Positions 1-9,500 of a stretch of DNA of 46,517 nucleotides are shown piece by piece (positions within the stretch are counted from its first letter, which is position 1; every line of letters begins with the position of its first letter). The position numbers and the translations under genes were made by a program. The stretch spans positions 1-46,517 of the IMG/VR virus record IMGVR_UViG_3300043313_001434; one strand, given 5' to 3'. The stretch is from a virus. The notes under the pieces are model-generated. The model did no database searches. It was given only the letters and a program-made list of their open reading frames with translations, and was not told where the DNA came from.

Positions 1-69
1 AATCGTGATCCTCAGCGACGTGAACCAACTCGCCGCCGTCATCACCGAGTACGGCCCCCTGGCGCACCA
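1..69. repeat. Terminal direct repeat, left copy (circular closure)
   Basis: The first 69 bases are identical to the last 69 (46449-46517). The minus-4 GTGA junction between the upstream membrane-protein gene and the portal gene is intact in the right copy. The simplest reading is a circular assembly (or circularly permuted genome) cut at an arbitrary point in the portal gene, not a biological terminal repeat, because it falls inside coding sequence. Confidence 0.95.
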
Positions 70-1426
70 GGAGTGGCATCGACTCGGGGGCTTCGAGTCC
101 TACTACCGGGGCCAGCACCGGGCGCCCTACACGCCCGAGACGGCCACGCGCGAGTTCCGTGAGTTGGTGCACCGCTCCACCACGAACCTCACCCGCCTGA
201 TCGTCAACACGCTCACGCAACGCCTCATCGTGGACGGCTTCCGGTCGAGCCAGACGAGCCAGGAGAACGCCCCGCAATGGCAGTGGTGGCAGGCCAACGG
301 CATGGACGCCCGCCAGAAGGCGCTGTACGACGAGGTGGCCAAGCACGGCTACGCCGGGGTGATGGTGTTGCCGCCCAACGACGGCCCCGCCCCGGTGATG
401 CGCCCCGTGTCCCCACGCGAGTGGTGGTGTGCGTGGGACGACTGGAGCGACGACTGGCCCATCCTCGCCCTGAAGCAACCGGCCCGGCCTACCGAACCGG
501 TCGACCCCCAGGCTGAGGATTGGGAACTGTGGCACGTGCTCGACGAACGAGCCCGCTACGTGGTGCGCACCCATGGCAGCCAGGCCGTCCTCGAGAGCGA
601 AGACATACACGACTTGGGCCACGTCCCGATCGTTCCATATCGCAATTCGTGGGACCTGACGCGCTACCCCACTGGTGAAATTGAACCACTCGTCGCGATC
701 CAGGACAGATTGAATCAGACGGTGTTCGACCTGCTTGTCGCTCAAACTTACAGCGCGTCGCCGCAGAAGTGGGCCACGGGCATGGCGCTGCCCACCGGCC
801 CCGATGGCAAGCCCGTCATCGAGATGCGGGCGTGGGCCAAGTCGCTGTGGTTGACCTCCGACGAGAACGCCAAGTTCGGCAGCCTGCCCGAGGCCAACCT
901 CAAGAACATCGTCGAGGCCATCGAGCAGGCGCTGCGCATGTACGGGCTCGCCTCGCAGACGCCACCGCACTACCTGCTGGGCGACTTGGTGAACCTCAGC
1001 GCTGAAGCCCTCCTGGCGGCCGACACGACGCTGGCCAAGAAGGTGGCCGACCACCAGACGATCCTGGGCGAAGCGCACGAGCAGATGTTCCGGCTCGCCG
1101 GTGTCGCCATGGGCGATGAGGCCGCGGCCACCGACACGGCCGCGCAGGTCCGGTGGCGCGATACCGAACCCCGCTCCATCGCCCAACAGGTCGACGCCCT
1201 CACCAAGCTGGCACAGATGCTCGACGTGCCCCCGCAAGCCCTGTGGGAGAAAGTTCCGGGCACCACCGGCGGGGACCTGTCGCTGTGGCGGGCCGAGGCT
1301 GCCAAGGCCCGCCTGCAGGCCCGTGTGGACGGCGTACAGACGGCGCAGGGTGCGCCCAACATGAACCGCCAGCCCGGTGTCCCCTACGGCACCCCGGCCG
1401 ACAGGGCGGCGGCCAATGGCCGATGA
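5..1426 (+). CDS. Phage portal protein (SPP1 gp6-like)
   Basis: 473 aa, GTG start. The portal dodecamer sits at one capsid vertex; DNA is pumped through it by terminase and the head-tail connectors bind it. The length, the N-terminal helical block (SYYRGQHRAPYTPE region, residues about 29-42), the RLIVDGF strand near residue 72 and the central DRLNQTVFDLL helix near residue 232 match the SPP1 gp6-like portals of actinophages. It follows terminase and a small membrane protein across the circle junction and overlaps the next gene by 11 bp. Family assignment is by pattern recognition; the role is also supported by its position between terminase and scaffold. Confidence 0.93.
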   Translation: MILSDVNQLAAVITEYGPLAHQEWHRLGGFESYYRGQHRAPYTPETATREFRELVHRSTTNLTRLIVNTLTQRLIVDGFRSSQTSQENAPQWQWWQANGMDARQKALYDEVAKHGYAGVMVLPPNDGPAPVMRPVSPREWWCAWDDWSDDWPILALKQPARPTEPVDPQAEDWELWHVLDERARYVVRTHGSQAVLESEDIHDLGHVPIVPYRNSWDLTRYPTGEIEPLVAIQDRLNQTVFDLLVAQTYSASPQKWATGMALPTGPDGKPVIEMRAWAKSLWLTSDENAKFGSLPEANLKNIVEAIEQALRMYGLASQTPPHYLLGDLVNLSAEALLAADTTLAKKVADHQTILGEAHEQMFRLAGVAMGDEAAATDTAAQVRWRDTEPRSIAQQVDALTKLAQMLDVPPQALWEKVPGTTGGDLSLWRAEAAKARLQARVDGVQTAQGAPNMNRQPGVPYGTPADRAAANGR

Positions 1427-2123
1427 AGAGGTCGGCTCGGTCCTCCTGCGCGTCAGTCAGGCCGAGGCCGTCGACTTGACGCTGGCCTACCTCGAAGAGG
1501 TCGACCGTCTCGCCCAGGCCGTGGGTGACGCCGTCCGGGATGTGTTCCGCGACCTCACGTCCATCGACCGCTCCGAAGTGGCGGCGTTCATCGAGGGGGC
1601 CTCGCCCTACACGACGGCGGGCCAACAGGGTGGCGCGGACCTCGCCGCCGCCTACCTGTCCGAAGTGCTCGACGAAACCATCAGCGTGGTCGACCTGCGC
1701 TTCCCGGAGATCCCCTTCGACGGACCGTTCCTGCGCACGTGGCACAACCTCGGCGAGGACATGCCCTACAGCGAAGCCCGCTCCGGCGGTGAGTCGGTGG
1801 CCGAGATGCTGGGCCATGACGCCACCACGAACGGCGCCTCGACGGCTAGTGGGCAGACGAAGACGAAACTCCGCGGCTGGCGCCGACCCATCCAGGCCAA
1901 GGCGTGCGAGTGGTGCCGGGTCGTGGGCACGCAGCTCTACAAGAGCCAGGAGTCCGCGACGTTCGGCCACCACGGCTGCCGGTGCAAGCCCCCGGTGCCG
2001 GTGTTCGAGGGGTTCGACCCCGGCAAGCAGATCAACGACGCCCGACTCAAGGAACTCCGCGAGTCCGGTGCCGTCAAGCGGGTCAGTGAGGCCCGCGAGC
2101 GCTCCCGGGCACGGGAGTCCTAA
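1416..2123 (+). CDS. MuF-like minor capsid protein
   Basis: 235 aa from ATG 1416, which overlaps the portal stop; an upstream in-frame ATG at 1377 lies well inside portal and is less likely. Residues 1-130 are mostly helical. Residues 164-190 carry the Cys/His cluster C164-x2-C167 ... H185-H186-x-C188-x-C190 typical of MuF/SPP1-gp7-type head morphogenesis proteins. These bind portal and are packaged in the head. Position directly after portal and before scaffold is the usual one. No separate capsid protease gene was seen, so this protein or scaffold self-assembly must cover that step, which is an inference. Confidence 0.85.
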   Translation: MADEEVGSVLLRVSQAEAVDLTLAYLEEVDRLAQAVGDAVRDVFRDLTSIDRSEVAAFIEGASPYTTAGQQGGADLAAAYLSEVLDETISVVDLRFPEIPFDGPFLRTWHNLGEDMPYSEARSGGESVAEMLGHDATTNGASTASGQTKTKLRGWRRPIQAKACEWCRVVGTQLYKSQESATFGHHGCRCKPPVPVFEGFDPGKQINDARLKELRESGAVKRVSEARERSRARES

Positions 2124-2168
2124 GTCCCCGGGGCGTGAGACGCGCCCCGACTGCAACAGGAGGGCGAG

Positions 2169-2705
2169 ATGCCCGACGAACCGGCGCCGACCGAGACGGC
2201 CGACGCTCCACCCACCCCATCCGACGAAGAGATCGACCCGGAACGACTGCCGGGACTCAAGAAGGCGTTCCAGAGTGAGCGCGAGACGCGCAAGGCCCTG
2301 GAGGCGAAGGTCAAGGAACTGGAGCCCCTGGCCAAGGCCGCGCAGGAACGCGAAGAGGCCGACAAGTCGGAGACGACCAAGCTCAACGAAGCCCTGGCCG
2401 GTGAGCGCACGGCTCGCACCAAGGCCGAGGCCGACCTGCTGCGATACACGGTCGGCGTCGCCAAGGGCGTGCCCGCCAACCTCATCGGACACATCACCGG
2501 GGCCACCAAGGAAGAGGTCGAGCAGTCGGCGGATGCCCTGCTCGAAGCACTCGGCGAAGCCCGCCCGCAGATCCCGGGGCGACCCACCGAGCGCAGCACC
2601 AACGGGCGCATGGCCAACGGCCAGCCCTCGAAGTCGACCCTCGACGACGAGGACCCGATTGCGCTCATCCGACGGGGCCGAGGCCAAGAAGCCCCCAAGC
2701 GATAA
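2169..2705 (+). CDS. Scaffolding protein
   Basis: 178 aa, acidic, with a predicted coiled coil at about residues 25-90 (heptad-like runs of E, K, L and A, for example the KALEAKVKELEPLAKAA segment) and a low-complexity basic C-terminus ending in EAPKR, as expected for a protein whose C-terminus contacts the coat. A strong ribosome site (AGGAGGG) precedes ATG 2169. Located immediately upstream of the major capsid gene, which is the standard scaffold position. It would organise the procapsid and leave before maturation. Assignment rests on position, size and composition. Confidence 0.88.
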   Translation: MPDEPAPTETADAPPTPSDEEIDPERLPGLKKAFQSERETRKALEAKVKELEPLAKAAQEREEADKSETTKLNEALAGERTARTKAEADLLRYTVGVAKGVPANLIGHITGATKEEVEQSADALLEALGEARPQIPGRPTERSTNGRMANGQPSKSTLDDEDPIALIRRGRGQEAPKR

Positions 2706-2757
2706 CCCCGTCGATTGCCGCCGCGGCTCTCGATGGTCGACATAACCGGAGGTCGCC

Positions 2758-3666
2758 GTGGCAGCCAATGTTTTCTACACGCCAGAGGTCGTGGCTCGAC
2801 TGATGATCGGCGCCCTCGTGCAGGACCTGATCCTGCCGCGACTCGTCACCCGCGAACTGGAGCGTGAGTTCCAGGGGGGCACGGGCACGGTCATCAACGT
2901 GCGCACGCCTCCGACGGTCACCGGCGGCGGCGCCCGGACCTACACGCAGACCCTGCGTGACGCCGGTACGCCGATCGTGTTGGACCGGATCAACGAGGCC
3001 ACCGTCCCCGTCACCATCGGCCCGATGCTCTACAAGGGCGCCCCGGTCACCGACGAGGACTTCACCTTCGAGATCACCGACTTCACCCGTCAGGTGGTCG
3101 AGCCCCTCGCTCAGCCCGTCGGTGTCGGCGCGGAGTTGGTACTGGCGACGGAGATGAACAACTTCCCGGCGTCGGCCACCATCACGCCCGACCTCACGGC
3201 GGCCGACATCCACGTGGCCGTTCTCGAGGCCCGCCTGCAGCTCAACAAGCGCTATGTGCCCCAGCAGGGCCGGGTGCTCGTCGTGAGCCCCGAGGTGGAG
3301 ATGGCGCTACTCATCGACGAGGCCAACCGCCTGGTCCGCTACCAGGACTCGGGTTCCACCGAGGCCCTGCGCAACGCCACCATCGGCCGTCTGTACGGCA
3401 TGGACGTCGTCACCTCCACCGAGCTGACGGCGAACACGTTCCTCATCATGACCCGGGAGGCATTCGCCTTCGTGATGGCCGTGCCGCCCGTGCCCGCCGG
3501 TTGCACCTTCGGTGCCACGGTCAGCTACCAGGGCCTCGGCCTGCGCTTCATCCGTGACTACGACCCGGCCTTCATGCAGGACAGGGCCGTGGTGAACGTG
3601 TTCGCCGGAGCGGAGACGCTCGACGCTCAGCGGGCCATCCGCGTCGTGGCCACGCCCGTGCCGTAA
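2758..3666 (+). CDS. Major capsid protein (P22-coat-like, HK97 fold)
   Basis: 302 aa, GTG start after the ribosome site GGAGG. The N-terminus (FYTPEVVARLMIGALVQDLI, residues 5-24), the GTVINVRTPP strand near residue 43 and the VLVVSPEVE motif near residue 178 fit the phage P22 gp5-like capsid family found in many actinophages. The protein forms the icosahedral shell. It contains only two lysines. Its TAA stop overlaps the next ATG by one base, suggesting translational coupling to the connector genes. Confidence 0.92.
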   Translation: MAANVFYTPEVVARLMIGALVQDLILPRLVTRELEREFQGGTGTVINVRTPPTVTGGGARTYTQTLRDAGTPIVLDRINEATVPVTIGPMLYKGAPVTDEDFTFEITDFTRQVVEPLAQPVGVGAELVLATEMNNFPASATITPDLTAADIHVAVLEARLQLNKRYVPQQGRVLVVSPEVEMALLIDEANRLVRYQDSGSTEALRNATIGRLYGMDVVTSTELTANTFLIMTREAFAFVMAVPPVPAGCTFGATVSYQGLGLRFIRDYDPAFMQDRAVVNVFAGAETLDAQRAIRVVATPVP

Positions 3667-4130
3667 TGCTCCCCTCGCTCGCCACCGTCGCCGACCTCGA
3701 AGCCCGGCTCGGTCACCCCATCACCGATGCGGGCGAACGGGAACGGGCGCAGGCCCTGCTCAACGACGCGTCCACCCTGGTGCGCTTCGAGGCCGGGCAG
3801 AGTTGGGTCGACGTGGACGGCGTGCTCACCGTCGTCCCCGACCTGGCCGTGACCATCACGTGCCAGGCGGCGCTGCGGGGCTGGTACAACCCGGCGGGCG
3901 TGGAGTCCGAGCAACTCGGCGCCGTGTCGGTGCGCTACGGCAATGCGTGGCTCACCGCCAAGGAGTCGGCGCAGTTGGCGCTGTTCTCGCGGGGCAAGGG
4001 CCTCGACCAGGCCATCCTGACGGGCGGGTTCGGCTTCGAGGTCGACCAGGCCCCCTACGTGCCGGTCAACAACGAAGAGGGCCTCGATACCTCTGCGGTG
4101 GCCGATCGGTTCCCGTTGGGGTGGCTGTGA
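3666..4130 (+). CDS. Head-tail adaptor (gp6/gp15-like connector)
   Basis: 154 aa. The N-terminal ATVADLEARLG helix and the helix around residues 20-40 (ERERAQALLNDAS) are typical of the head-tail adaptors that dock onto the portal ring; a second helical stretch covers residues 60-75 (AVTITCQAALRGW). Size, fold pattern and position right after the capsid gene agree with this role. ATG 3666 overlaps the capsid stop by one base and its stop overlaps the next GTG by four. Confidence 0.82.
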   Translation: MLPSLATVADLEARLGHPITDAGERERAQALLNDASTLVRFEAGQSWVDVDGVLTVVPDLAVTITCQAALRGWYNPAGVESEQLGAVSVRYGNAWLTAKESAQLALFSRGKGLDQAILTGGFGFEVDQAPYVPVNNEEGLDTSAVADRFPLGWL

Positions 4131-4537
4131 CCCAGCGAGTGGTTGTGCGCGACCGGATGGGACGGGTGGTGCGCGATGAGCCCGTCGTACCGCCCCCGGT
4201 CGTGCATGACCATCCCGTCCACCGCCTGATGGTCATTCCGTGCCAGGTGCACCACTCCGACCCCGGGCCAGTCGACGAGTACGGCGACCACCCGATCGCC
4301 GTGGAGACCACCACGGACGCCTACTGCTACATGTGGCAGTCCACCCGCGGTGAAGCCGACGAGGTGGAACACGAACGCTGGCAGGTCGCGTTCAAGCCCG
4401 GCGTCGAGGTCGACGCCAACGACAGCGTCACCGTGCGGGGTGTCCTGTTCCAGGTGCACGGCAACCCGTGGCCCGTGGTCCATCCCCTCACCGGTTTCGA
4501 GACTCACATCGAGGCGACCGTGAGGCGCCACCAGTGA
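4127..4537 (+). CDS. Head-tail stopper protein
   Basis: 136 aa from GTG 4127 (GTGA overlap with the adaptor). An in-frame GTG at 4121 would add two residues. The protein is beta-rich and ends with the pattern VRGVLFQVHGNPWPV followed by a short strand and a basic tail, typical of small beta-barrel stoppers that close the connector after packaging. The role follows mainly from gene order: adaptor, stopper, tail completion, terminator. Residues 50-75 include DEYGDHPIAVETTTDAYCY, not recognised further. Confidence 0.72.
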   Translation: MTQRVVVRDRMGRVVRDEPVVPPPVVHDHPVHRLMVIPCQVHHSDPGPVDEYGDHPIAVETTTDAYCYMWQSTRGEADEVEHERWQVAFKPGVEVDANDSVTVRGVLFQVHGNPWPVVHPLTGFETHIEATVRRHQ

Positions 4538-4926
4538 GGGTCGTCATCAACCACGCCGCCCTGAAGGCGTACCTGAACGAGAACGAGGGCGCCCAGGCCG
4601 GGCTCCGGGGCACGGCGATGGCCTTCAAGGCGGCGGTCGTCGAGGCCAGCCCGCACGGCCGGTCCTTGTCGTGGCCCAAGCGCAAGCCGGGCGAGCCGTG
4701 GGTGCGTCGACCCATGAAGCACGGCCTGTTCAAGAAGAACTGGAAAGTGCGCAAGATCCGCACGTTCTACCGGGTGCGCAACGATGACGAGTTCGCCCGG
4801 ATGATCGAGTACGGCACGGCGAAGAACCCGCCGTACGCCCCCACCCGGCGCACGCTGCGCCAGTTCAACGGTAAAGAGCAGAACATCCAGCACGGTCGCG
4901 GACCGGACCCGGCAGGTGAGGGTTGA
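4534..4926 (+). CDS. Tail completion protein (HK97 gp10-like)
   Basis: 130 aa from GTG 4534, which overlaps the previous stop by four bases. The segment FARMIEYGTAKNPPYAPTRR near residues 87-106 is the hallmark of HK97-gp10-type proteins, where the IEYGT loop precedes a Pro-rich turn and a last helix. These proteins sit at the head-tail interface. The region 30-65 is basic (SWPKRKPGEPWVRRPMK). Ends with a four-base overlap with a TTG start. Confidence 0.8.
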   Translation: MRVVINHAALKAYLNENEGAQAGLRGTAMAFKAAVVEASPHGRSLSWPKRKPGEPWVRRPMKHGLFKKNWKVRKIRTFYRVRNDDEFARMIEYGTAKNPPYAPTRRTLRQFNGKEQNIQHGRGPDPAGEG

Positions 4927-5324
4927 TAACGGTCGACGTCGAGCGCCTGCTCTCCGCTTGGCTGCGGGCTCGACCGGAGATCACCGCCATCGTCGATGAC
5001 CGCGTGGTCACCGTGGTGCCCAACCGGGCCGTGTTTCCGTTCGTGAAGATCACGCAGATAGCGGGCGCCCCGGTCTACAGCCAGCCCCTGTTCCTCGACG
5101 AGGCATACCTGCAAATCGACTGCTACGGCGGTCCCAAGGTGCAGGCCCGTCAACTCATCGACCTCATCCGGCACGCCATGTCGGAGGAGTTCCTCGGTCT
5201 GCACGAAGGCGTCGGCGTGGTCACGTCGGTGCGCTTCGGAGACCTGTCTTACATCCCCGACGACGGCTACGACCCGGCAGTCCCCAGGTTCTTGGCCATG
5301 GCGTCGGTCTACACCCACCCGTGA
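4923..5324 (+). CDS. Tail terminator protein
   Basis: 133 aa with a TTG start at 4923 overlapping the previous stop. Pattern: N-terminal helix VERLLSAWLRARPEI, followed by alternating strands and the LDEAYLQIDCYGG strand near residues 58-70 and helix QARQLIDLIRHAMSEEF. This alpha-beta arrangement is that of the gpU/gp17-like tail terminators that cap the tail tube. The TTG start and TTGA junction are unusual but the overlap pattern used all along this operon supports it. Confidence 0.8.
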   Translation: MITVDVERLLSAWLRARPEITAIVDDRVVTVVPNRAVFPFVKITQIAGAPVYSQPLFLDEAYLQIDCYGGPKVQARQLIDLIRHAMSEEFLGLHEGVGVVTSVRFGDLSYIPDDGYDPAVPRFLAMASVYTHP

Positions 5325-5341
5325 ACCAATAGGAGGCCCCC

Positions 5342-6001
5342 ATGGCACGGGACGCAACTGACATCCGAGTAGCCGGTGACGCCAAGATTTTCCTGGCGCC
5401 GTTGGGCACGGCGTTCCCCGCGTGGGACACCGCTCCCGCCACCGGCTGGAACGAACTCGGCTACGTGACGCCCGACGGCGTCACCTTCAACTTCGGGCGT
5501 GAGGTCACGGAAATCTTCGCCATGCAGAGCGCGGAGCCCGTGCGCATCGTCAACACCCGCACGCCGCGCACCGTCGCGTTCTCCATGATGCAGCAGGGCA
5601 TCGACCAATTGATCCTGGCCCTCGGCGGTGGCGAGGTGGCGGCCGACGCAATCACCGGCGCCTTCCGCTTCACTCCTCCCGACGCGTCGGTGGTGGATGA
5701 GCGGGCCATGCTCGTCGAGATGATCGACGGCACCTACACCTACCGGTGGGAGTTCCCCCGGGTGCAGAACCGTGAGGGCGTCGAGGAAAAGCTCATGCGT
5801 GAGGACTCGGCCAACTTCCCGGTCACCATGCAGATCCTCGTGCCCGGCGACGGTGGCCCGTCCTTCGAGATGGTCACCGACGACCCAGCCTACGACGCCG
5901 CCGCGCTGCTCACCACCAACGGCCAGGGCGAGCCCGTGGACGACGAGGACGATGACGACGAGGCCGCCAACGCCTACGACCGGGAACCGGCCAGGGCCTG
6001 A
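5342..6001 (+). CDS. Major tail (tube) protein
   Basis: 219 aa, strong ribosome site (TAGGAGG) eight bases before ATG 5342, fitting its high expected expression. The N-terminus (ATDIRVAGDAKIFLAPLGTA), the ELGYVTPDGVTF strand and the later FPVTMQILVP strand match the actinophage tail tube family. It polymerises around the tape measure protein. The C-terminus after residue about 195 is an acidic run (DDEDDDDE), probably a flexible surface tail. The stop codon shares one base with the next ATG. Confidence 0.9.
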   Translation: MARDATDIRVAGDAKIFLAPLGTAFPAWDTAPATGWNELGYVTPDGVTFNFGREVTEIFAMQSAEPVRIVNTRTPRTVAFSMMQQGIDQLILALGGGEVAADAITGAFRFTPPDASVVDERAMLVEMIDGTYTYRWEFPRVQNREGVEEKLMREDSANFPVTMQILVPGDGGPSFEMVTDDPAYDAAALLTTNGQGEPVDDEDDDDEAANAYDREPARA

Positions 6002-6288
6002 TGGCTGGGTTCATGCCGTTCGGTGACTTCAAGGTCACCTACACGAACGGCGAGACGGTTGACGCGGTGTCGAACTTCCGGGGCCTCGTCGAGGTCGAAC
6101 GCCGGTGGCCCGGTACGGCGGATGCGCCGGGCATCGAGGCCATCGGCGTGGCCGTGTGGTTCTACCTGGGCTGTCCCGGCGACGACCTCGACTCCTGGCT
6201 GTCGACGGTCCACCTCATCGAAGCGGCCAACCCGCCGCCCATCGAGGAGACGGCGGACCCTACGACCCCGGCAGTTGGCGCGGCCTGA
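6001..6288 (+). CDS. Tail assembly chaperone, short product (gpG-like)
   Basis: 95 aa, located exactly between the tube and tape-measure genes. In this position siphoviruses encode gpG, and gpGT made by a -1 ribosomal frameshift, which chaperone tape measure during tail assembly. The protein begins with beta strands (FKVTYTNGETVDAVSN) and has the conserved-looking GVAVWFYLGC core. The C-terminal segment NPPPIEETADPTTPAVGAA is in the region of overlap with the downstream -1 frame. Confidence 0.85.
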   Translation: MAGFMPFGDFKVTYTNGETVDAVSNFRGLVEVERRWPGTADAPGIEAIGVAVWFYLGCPGDDLDSWLSTVHLIEAANPPPIEETADPTTPAVGAA

Positions 6289-6599
6289 TCGCCCGACTGT
6301 CGGCTGAGACCGGCATCGGCTACTCGACACTCCTCGGCGAGCGCACCGACGACGTGATGGCTCTGGCCCACGCCGTCCGGGAACGCAATGACCGGTCGGA
6401 GTGGACGACGCTGCACGAACTCCTCGCCATGCTCGTCGAGGTGGTGTCGATCGTGCGCATCGAAGCCCTACTGGTGGCCGGGGTGAAGCGGTGGTCCCTG
6501 CCGGACCCCATCCACATCCCGCGCCCCGGTGAGGACAAGGAGGAACGGGTGAAGACTGTTACTCCCGGCCAGTTCCTGCGCCTGCAGGCGGCCATGTAA
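6237..6599 (+). CDS. Tail assembly chaperone, T part, expressed by -1 frameshift
   Basis: The reading frame -1 to the short chaperone is open from before 6105 and stays open to a TAA at 6599 that overlaps the tape-measure ATG. Downstream of about 6258 it encodes PYDPGSWRGLIARL and then a helical protein (residues including LHELLAMLVEVVSIVRIEALL), the usual composition of the T domain. There is no ATG or GTG in frame between 6237 and 6353, so expression as a fusion with the first chaperone by a -1 slip is the best model. I could not find a canonical X-XXY-YYZ heptamer; a GGACCCT stretch at 6255-6261 is the nearest but pairs poorly. Start given here is approximate. Confidence 0.75.
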   Translation, partial: AHRGDGGPYDPGSWRGLIARLSAETGIGYSTLLGERTDDVMALAHAVRERNDRSEWTTLHELLAMLVEVVSIVRIEALLVAGVKRWSLPDPIHIPRPGEDKEERVKTVTPGQFLRLQAAM

Positions 6600-9500
6600 T
6601 GGCCACGACCGTCGGCACCGTCTACGTCGACGTCAAGTTCAACGTCGGCGACGTCGCCCGGCAACTTCAGGCCCAGTTGGGTCGGGCACTGCCCTCCACC
6701 GGTGGCCCGGCCGGTGGGGCGGCAGCCGCTCTCGAGCGCACGTGGACGCAGTCGTTCGCCGCCATCGGGGCATCGGCCGCCAACCTCGGTCGCCAGATGA
6801 GCGTGGCCCTCACCGTGCCCCTCGTCGCGCTCGGTCGCGCCGCGGTGTCGACGTTCAACGAGTTCGACGCGTCGATGACGCAGATATCGGCGCTGAACGC
6901 CGTGCCGATCCAGCAGACCGAACAGTGGCGGGGTGAAGTCCGCGACCTCGGCCTGGAGTACGGCATCGCCGGTGAAGAGGCCGCCAAGGGCCTCTACTTC
7001 ATCACCTCGTCCGGCGTCGAGGCGTCTGACGCCATGGGCGTGTTGGAGACGTCCACGAAGGCGGCGGCGGTAGGTCTCGGCGAGACCAAGGTGGTGGCCG
7101 ACGTCGTCACCTCGGCGCTCAGCGCCTACGGCGCGGCCAACCAGTCCGCGGCGAAGACAGGCGATCAGCTCGTGGCCGCCGTGCGCTACGGCAAGGGCGA
7201 GGCCAACGAACTGGCCGGGGCGCTCAGCCAGGTCATCCCCATCGCCGCCAACGTGGGCGTGGAGTTCGGCGAGGTGGCCGGGGCCATGGCGGCCATGACG
7301 CTCTCGGGCACCTCGGCGGACCAGGCAGCCACCCAGTTGCGTGGCCTGTTCAACACGCTCCAGGACATGCCCCCGATCGCCCAGAAGGCGCTCAAGCAGT
7401 ACACGGGGCTCGACTACGAGCAGGTCCGAATGAACCTGTCGGCCAAGGGGCTGATCCCGACCCTCAAGGAGATTTACGACGGGTTCGGTGACAACAAGGT
7501 CGCCATCGCCGAGGTGTTCGGCAACATCCGGGCCATGACCGGCATCATGAACCTGTTCGGCAAGAACACCGAGCACACCATCGAGGTCATCGACGGCGTC
7601 ACCAACGCGACGGGCGACCTGAACAAGGCGTGGGACATCACCGCCCAGTCGAAGTCCAAGCAACTCGACATCGCCATGACCAAGTTGCACGACACGCTGA
7701 TCGGCCTGGGCGCCGACATCGTCCCGGCCCTCACGCCGGTGGTCGGGGCCGTGGGCTACCTGGGTGAGGCGTTCGGCAACCTGCCCGGCCCACTGCGGTC
7801 GGCCGCCGCCGCCCTGGGCATGCTCGCCGCCGCGGCCGGACCGGCGATGTGGGCCTTCGGCAAGATGGCCGAGGGCGTGGGTGCCATGGGCGACAAGCTC
7901 AAGGTGCTCGGTCCTCAGCTACGGACCATGAACACCAACTTCATGGGCGTCCCCGCAGTGGCCGCCGCGTGGGCCGGAGCGCTCGCCCTGGTGGTCGTCG
8001 CCTACCAGCAGATCCAGAGCTACCAGGCCGACGTCCTGCGCATGCAGGAAGAACTGGTGAAGGGCGGCCTGGAACGATCGGCAGCCGGGAGCGTCGCGGA
8101 CACCGAAGGCGAACTCGGTCGGATCAATACCGAGTTGGACAGGATCGACAAGTACGCCAAGAAGTGGCAGGAGGGGCGCGAAAGCTGGAACCCCCTCGCC
8201 AGTTTCGGGGCGTTCAAGGACACCGGCGAGGCGATGGCCAACGCCGATGCCGCCACCGGTCTGGTGAAGCTGCGGGACGCACACGTCCGCAACCTGGCCA
8301 TCTCCAAGGAGATGACGGCGCAGCGGGGGATCGACCGCAACGCGGCGCTCAAGTGGCTCGCCACCGAGGCCCTGGCCGGTCGCACCTACGCCACCGCCGA
8401 GATAGCGCTAAACGCCTACAACGTCGCCCTGCACAACAACGACCCGGCCGCCCTGGCCATGGCCGAGTCGACCAAGAAGGCCACCACCTCACTCGACGGG
8501 TTGCTGGCCGCGGCCAAGGAATCGAGCGACGCGTTCTTCGGTCTGCGCGACGCCGAAAAGAAGCGCGACGATGCCATCCGGGGACGGGCCGACGCGATCC
8601 GCAAGGTGGGCGACGCCGAACAGGGCTACCGCGACGCCCAACAGCGGACGATCGACGCCAACCAGAAGATCGTCGACTCGCAGCGCAAGGTGACCGAGGC
8701 ATCGGAGGATCTGCGCGAAGCCCGGGTGAAGCTCACCGAGGCCGAGCAGAAACTGCAGGAACTGCAGGCCGGACCCACCGCAGACGAACGCCTCGATGTG
8801 CAGAGCGCACAATTGGCGCTGCAGCGTGCCCAGGGCAAGGGCGGGGCGTCGCTCGACAAGCAACAGAAGCAACTCGACATCCGCCGGGCACAGATGGACC
8901 TCAGACGGGCGCAGGGGGCGCACGCCGAGAACATCAAGGAAGCCGAGCGCGACGTGGAAGACGCCCGCCGCGGGGTGGCCGACGCCGTCCAGGCGGAGAC
9001 CGATGCCCAGCGAGGCGTGGCCGATGCTCGCCGGGCCGCGGCCGATGCCCAACGCGACCAGGCCAGGGCGTACGAGGCCATCGACATCGCCCAGCGGGGC
9101 GTGGCCGACGCCGAGACGGAACTGTTCGATGCCACCACGATCCTCGCCGGGAAACAGGCCGAACTGGAACACGCCATCGCCACCTCGGCCACCAGTGGCG
9201 ACAAGTTCCTGGAGTACCTGGAACTGCTGAAGACGCAGTACCCGGACTTGGCCCGCACGATCGACGACTACATCCGCAAGTTCAAGGAACTGCGCGACGC
9301 CCAGGCGCCGCCCCCCAAGATCGAGAACCAGGGCCAGGTCGTGAACGTCCCGGGCCAGGGTGACTTCGTGGTCATCCCCGGCATCGGCATCCAGCCCGTG
9401 ATTAGGGCCGCCGGTGGCCCGTTGTCGGCCGGGCAGTTGTCGACGGTGAACGAGCGGGGCGTGCCCGAACTGTGGAGCGCAGGCGGCAAGCAATACCTGC

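Noticed and set aside
1200-2768. 522-aa minus-strand open frame
   Set aside because: Antisense shadow of portal, MuF-like and scaffold genes, caused by GC-rich codon structure; no ribosome site.
7849-9363. 504-aa alternative plus frame in the tape-measure gene
   Set aside because: Arg/Gly-rich off-frame reading of the tape measure protein.
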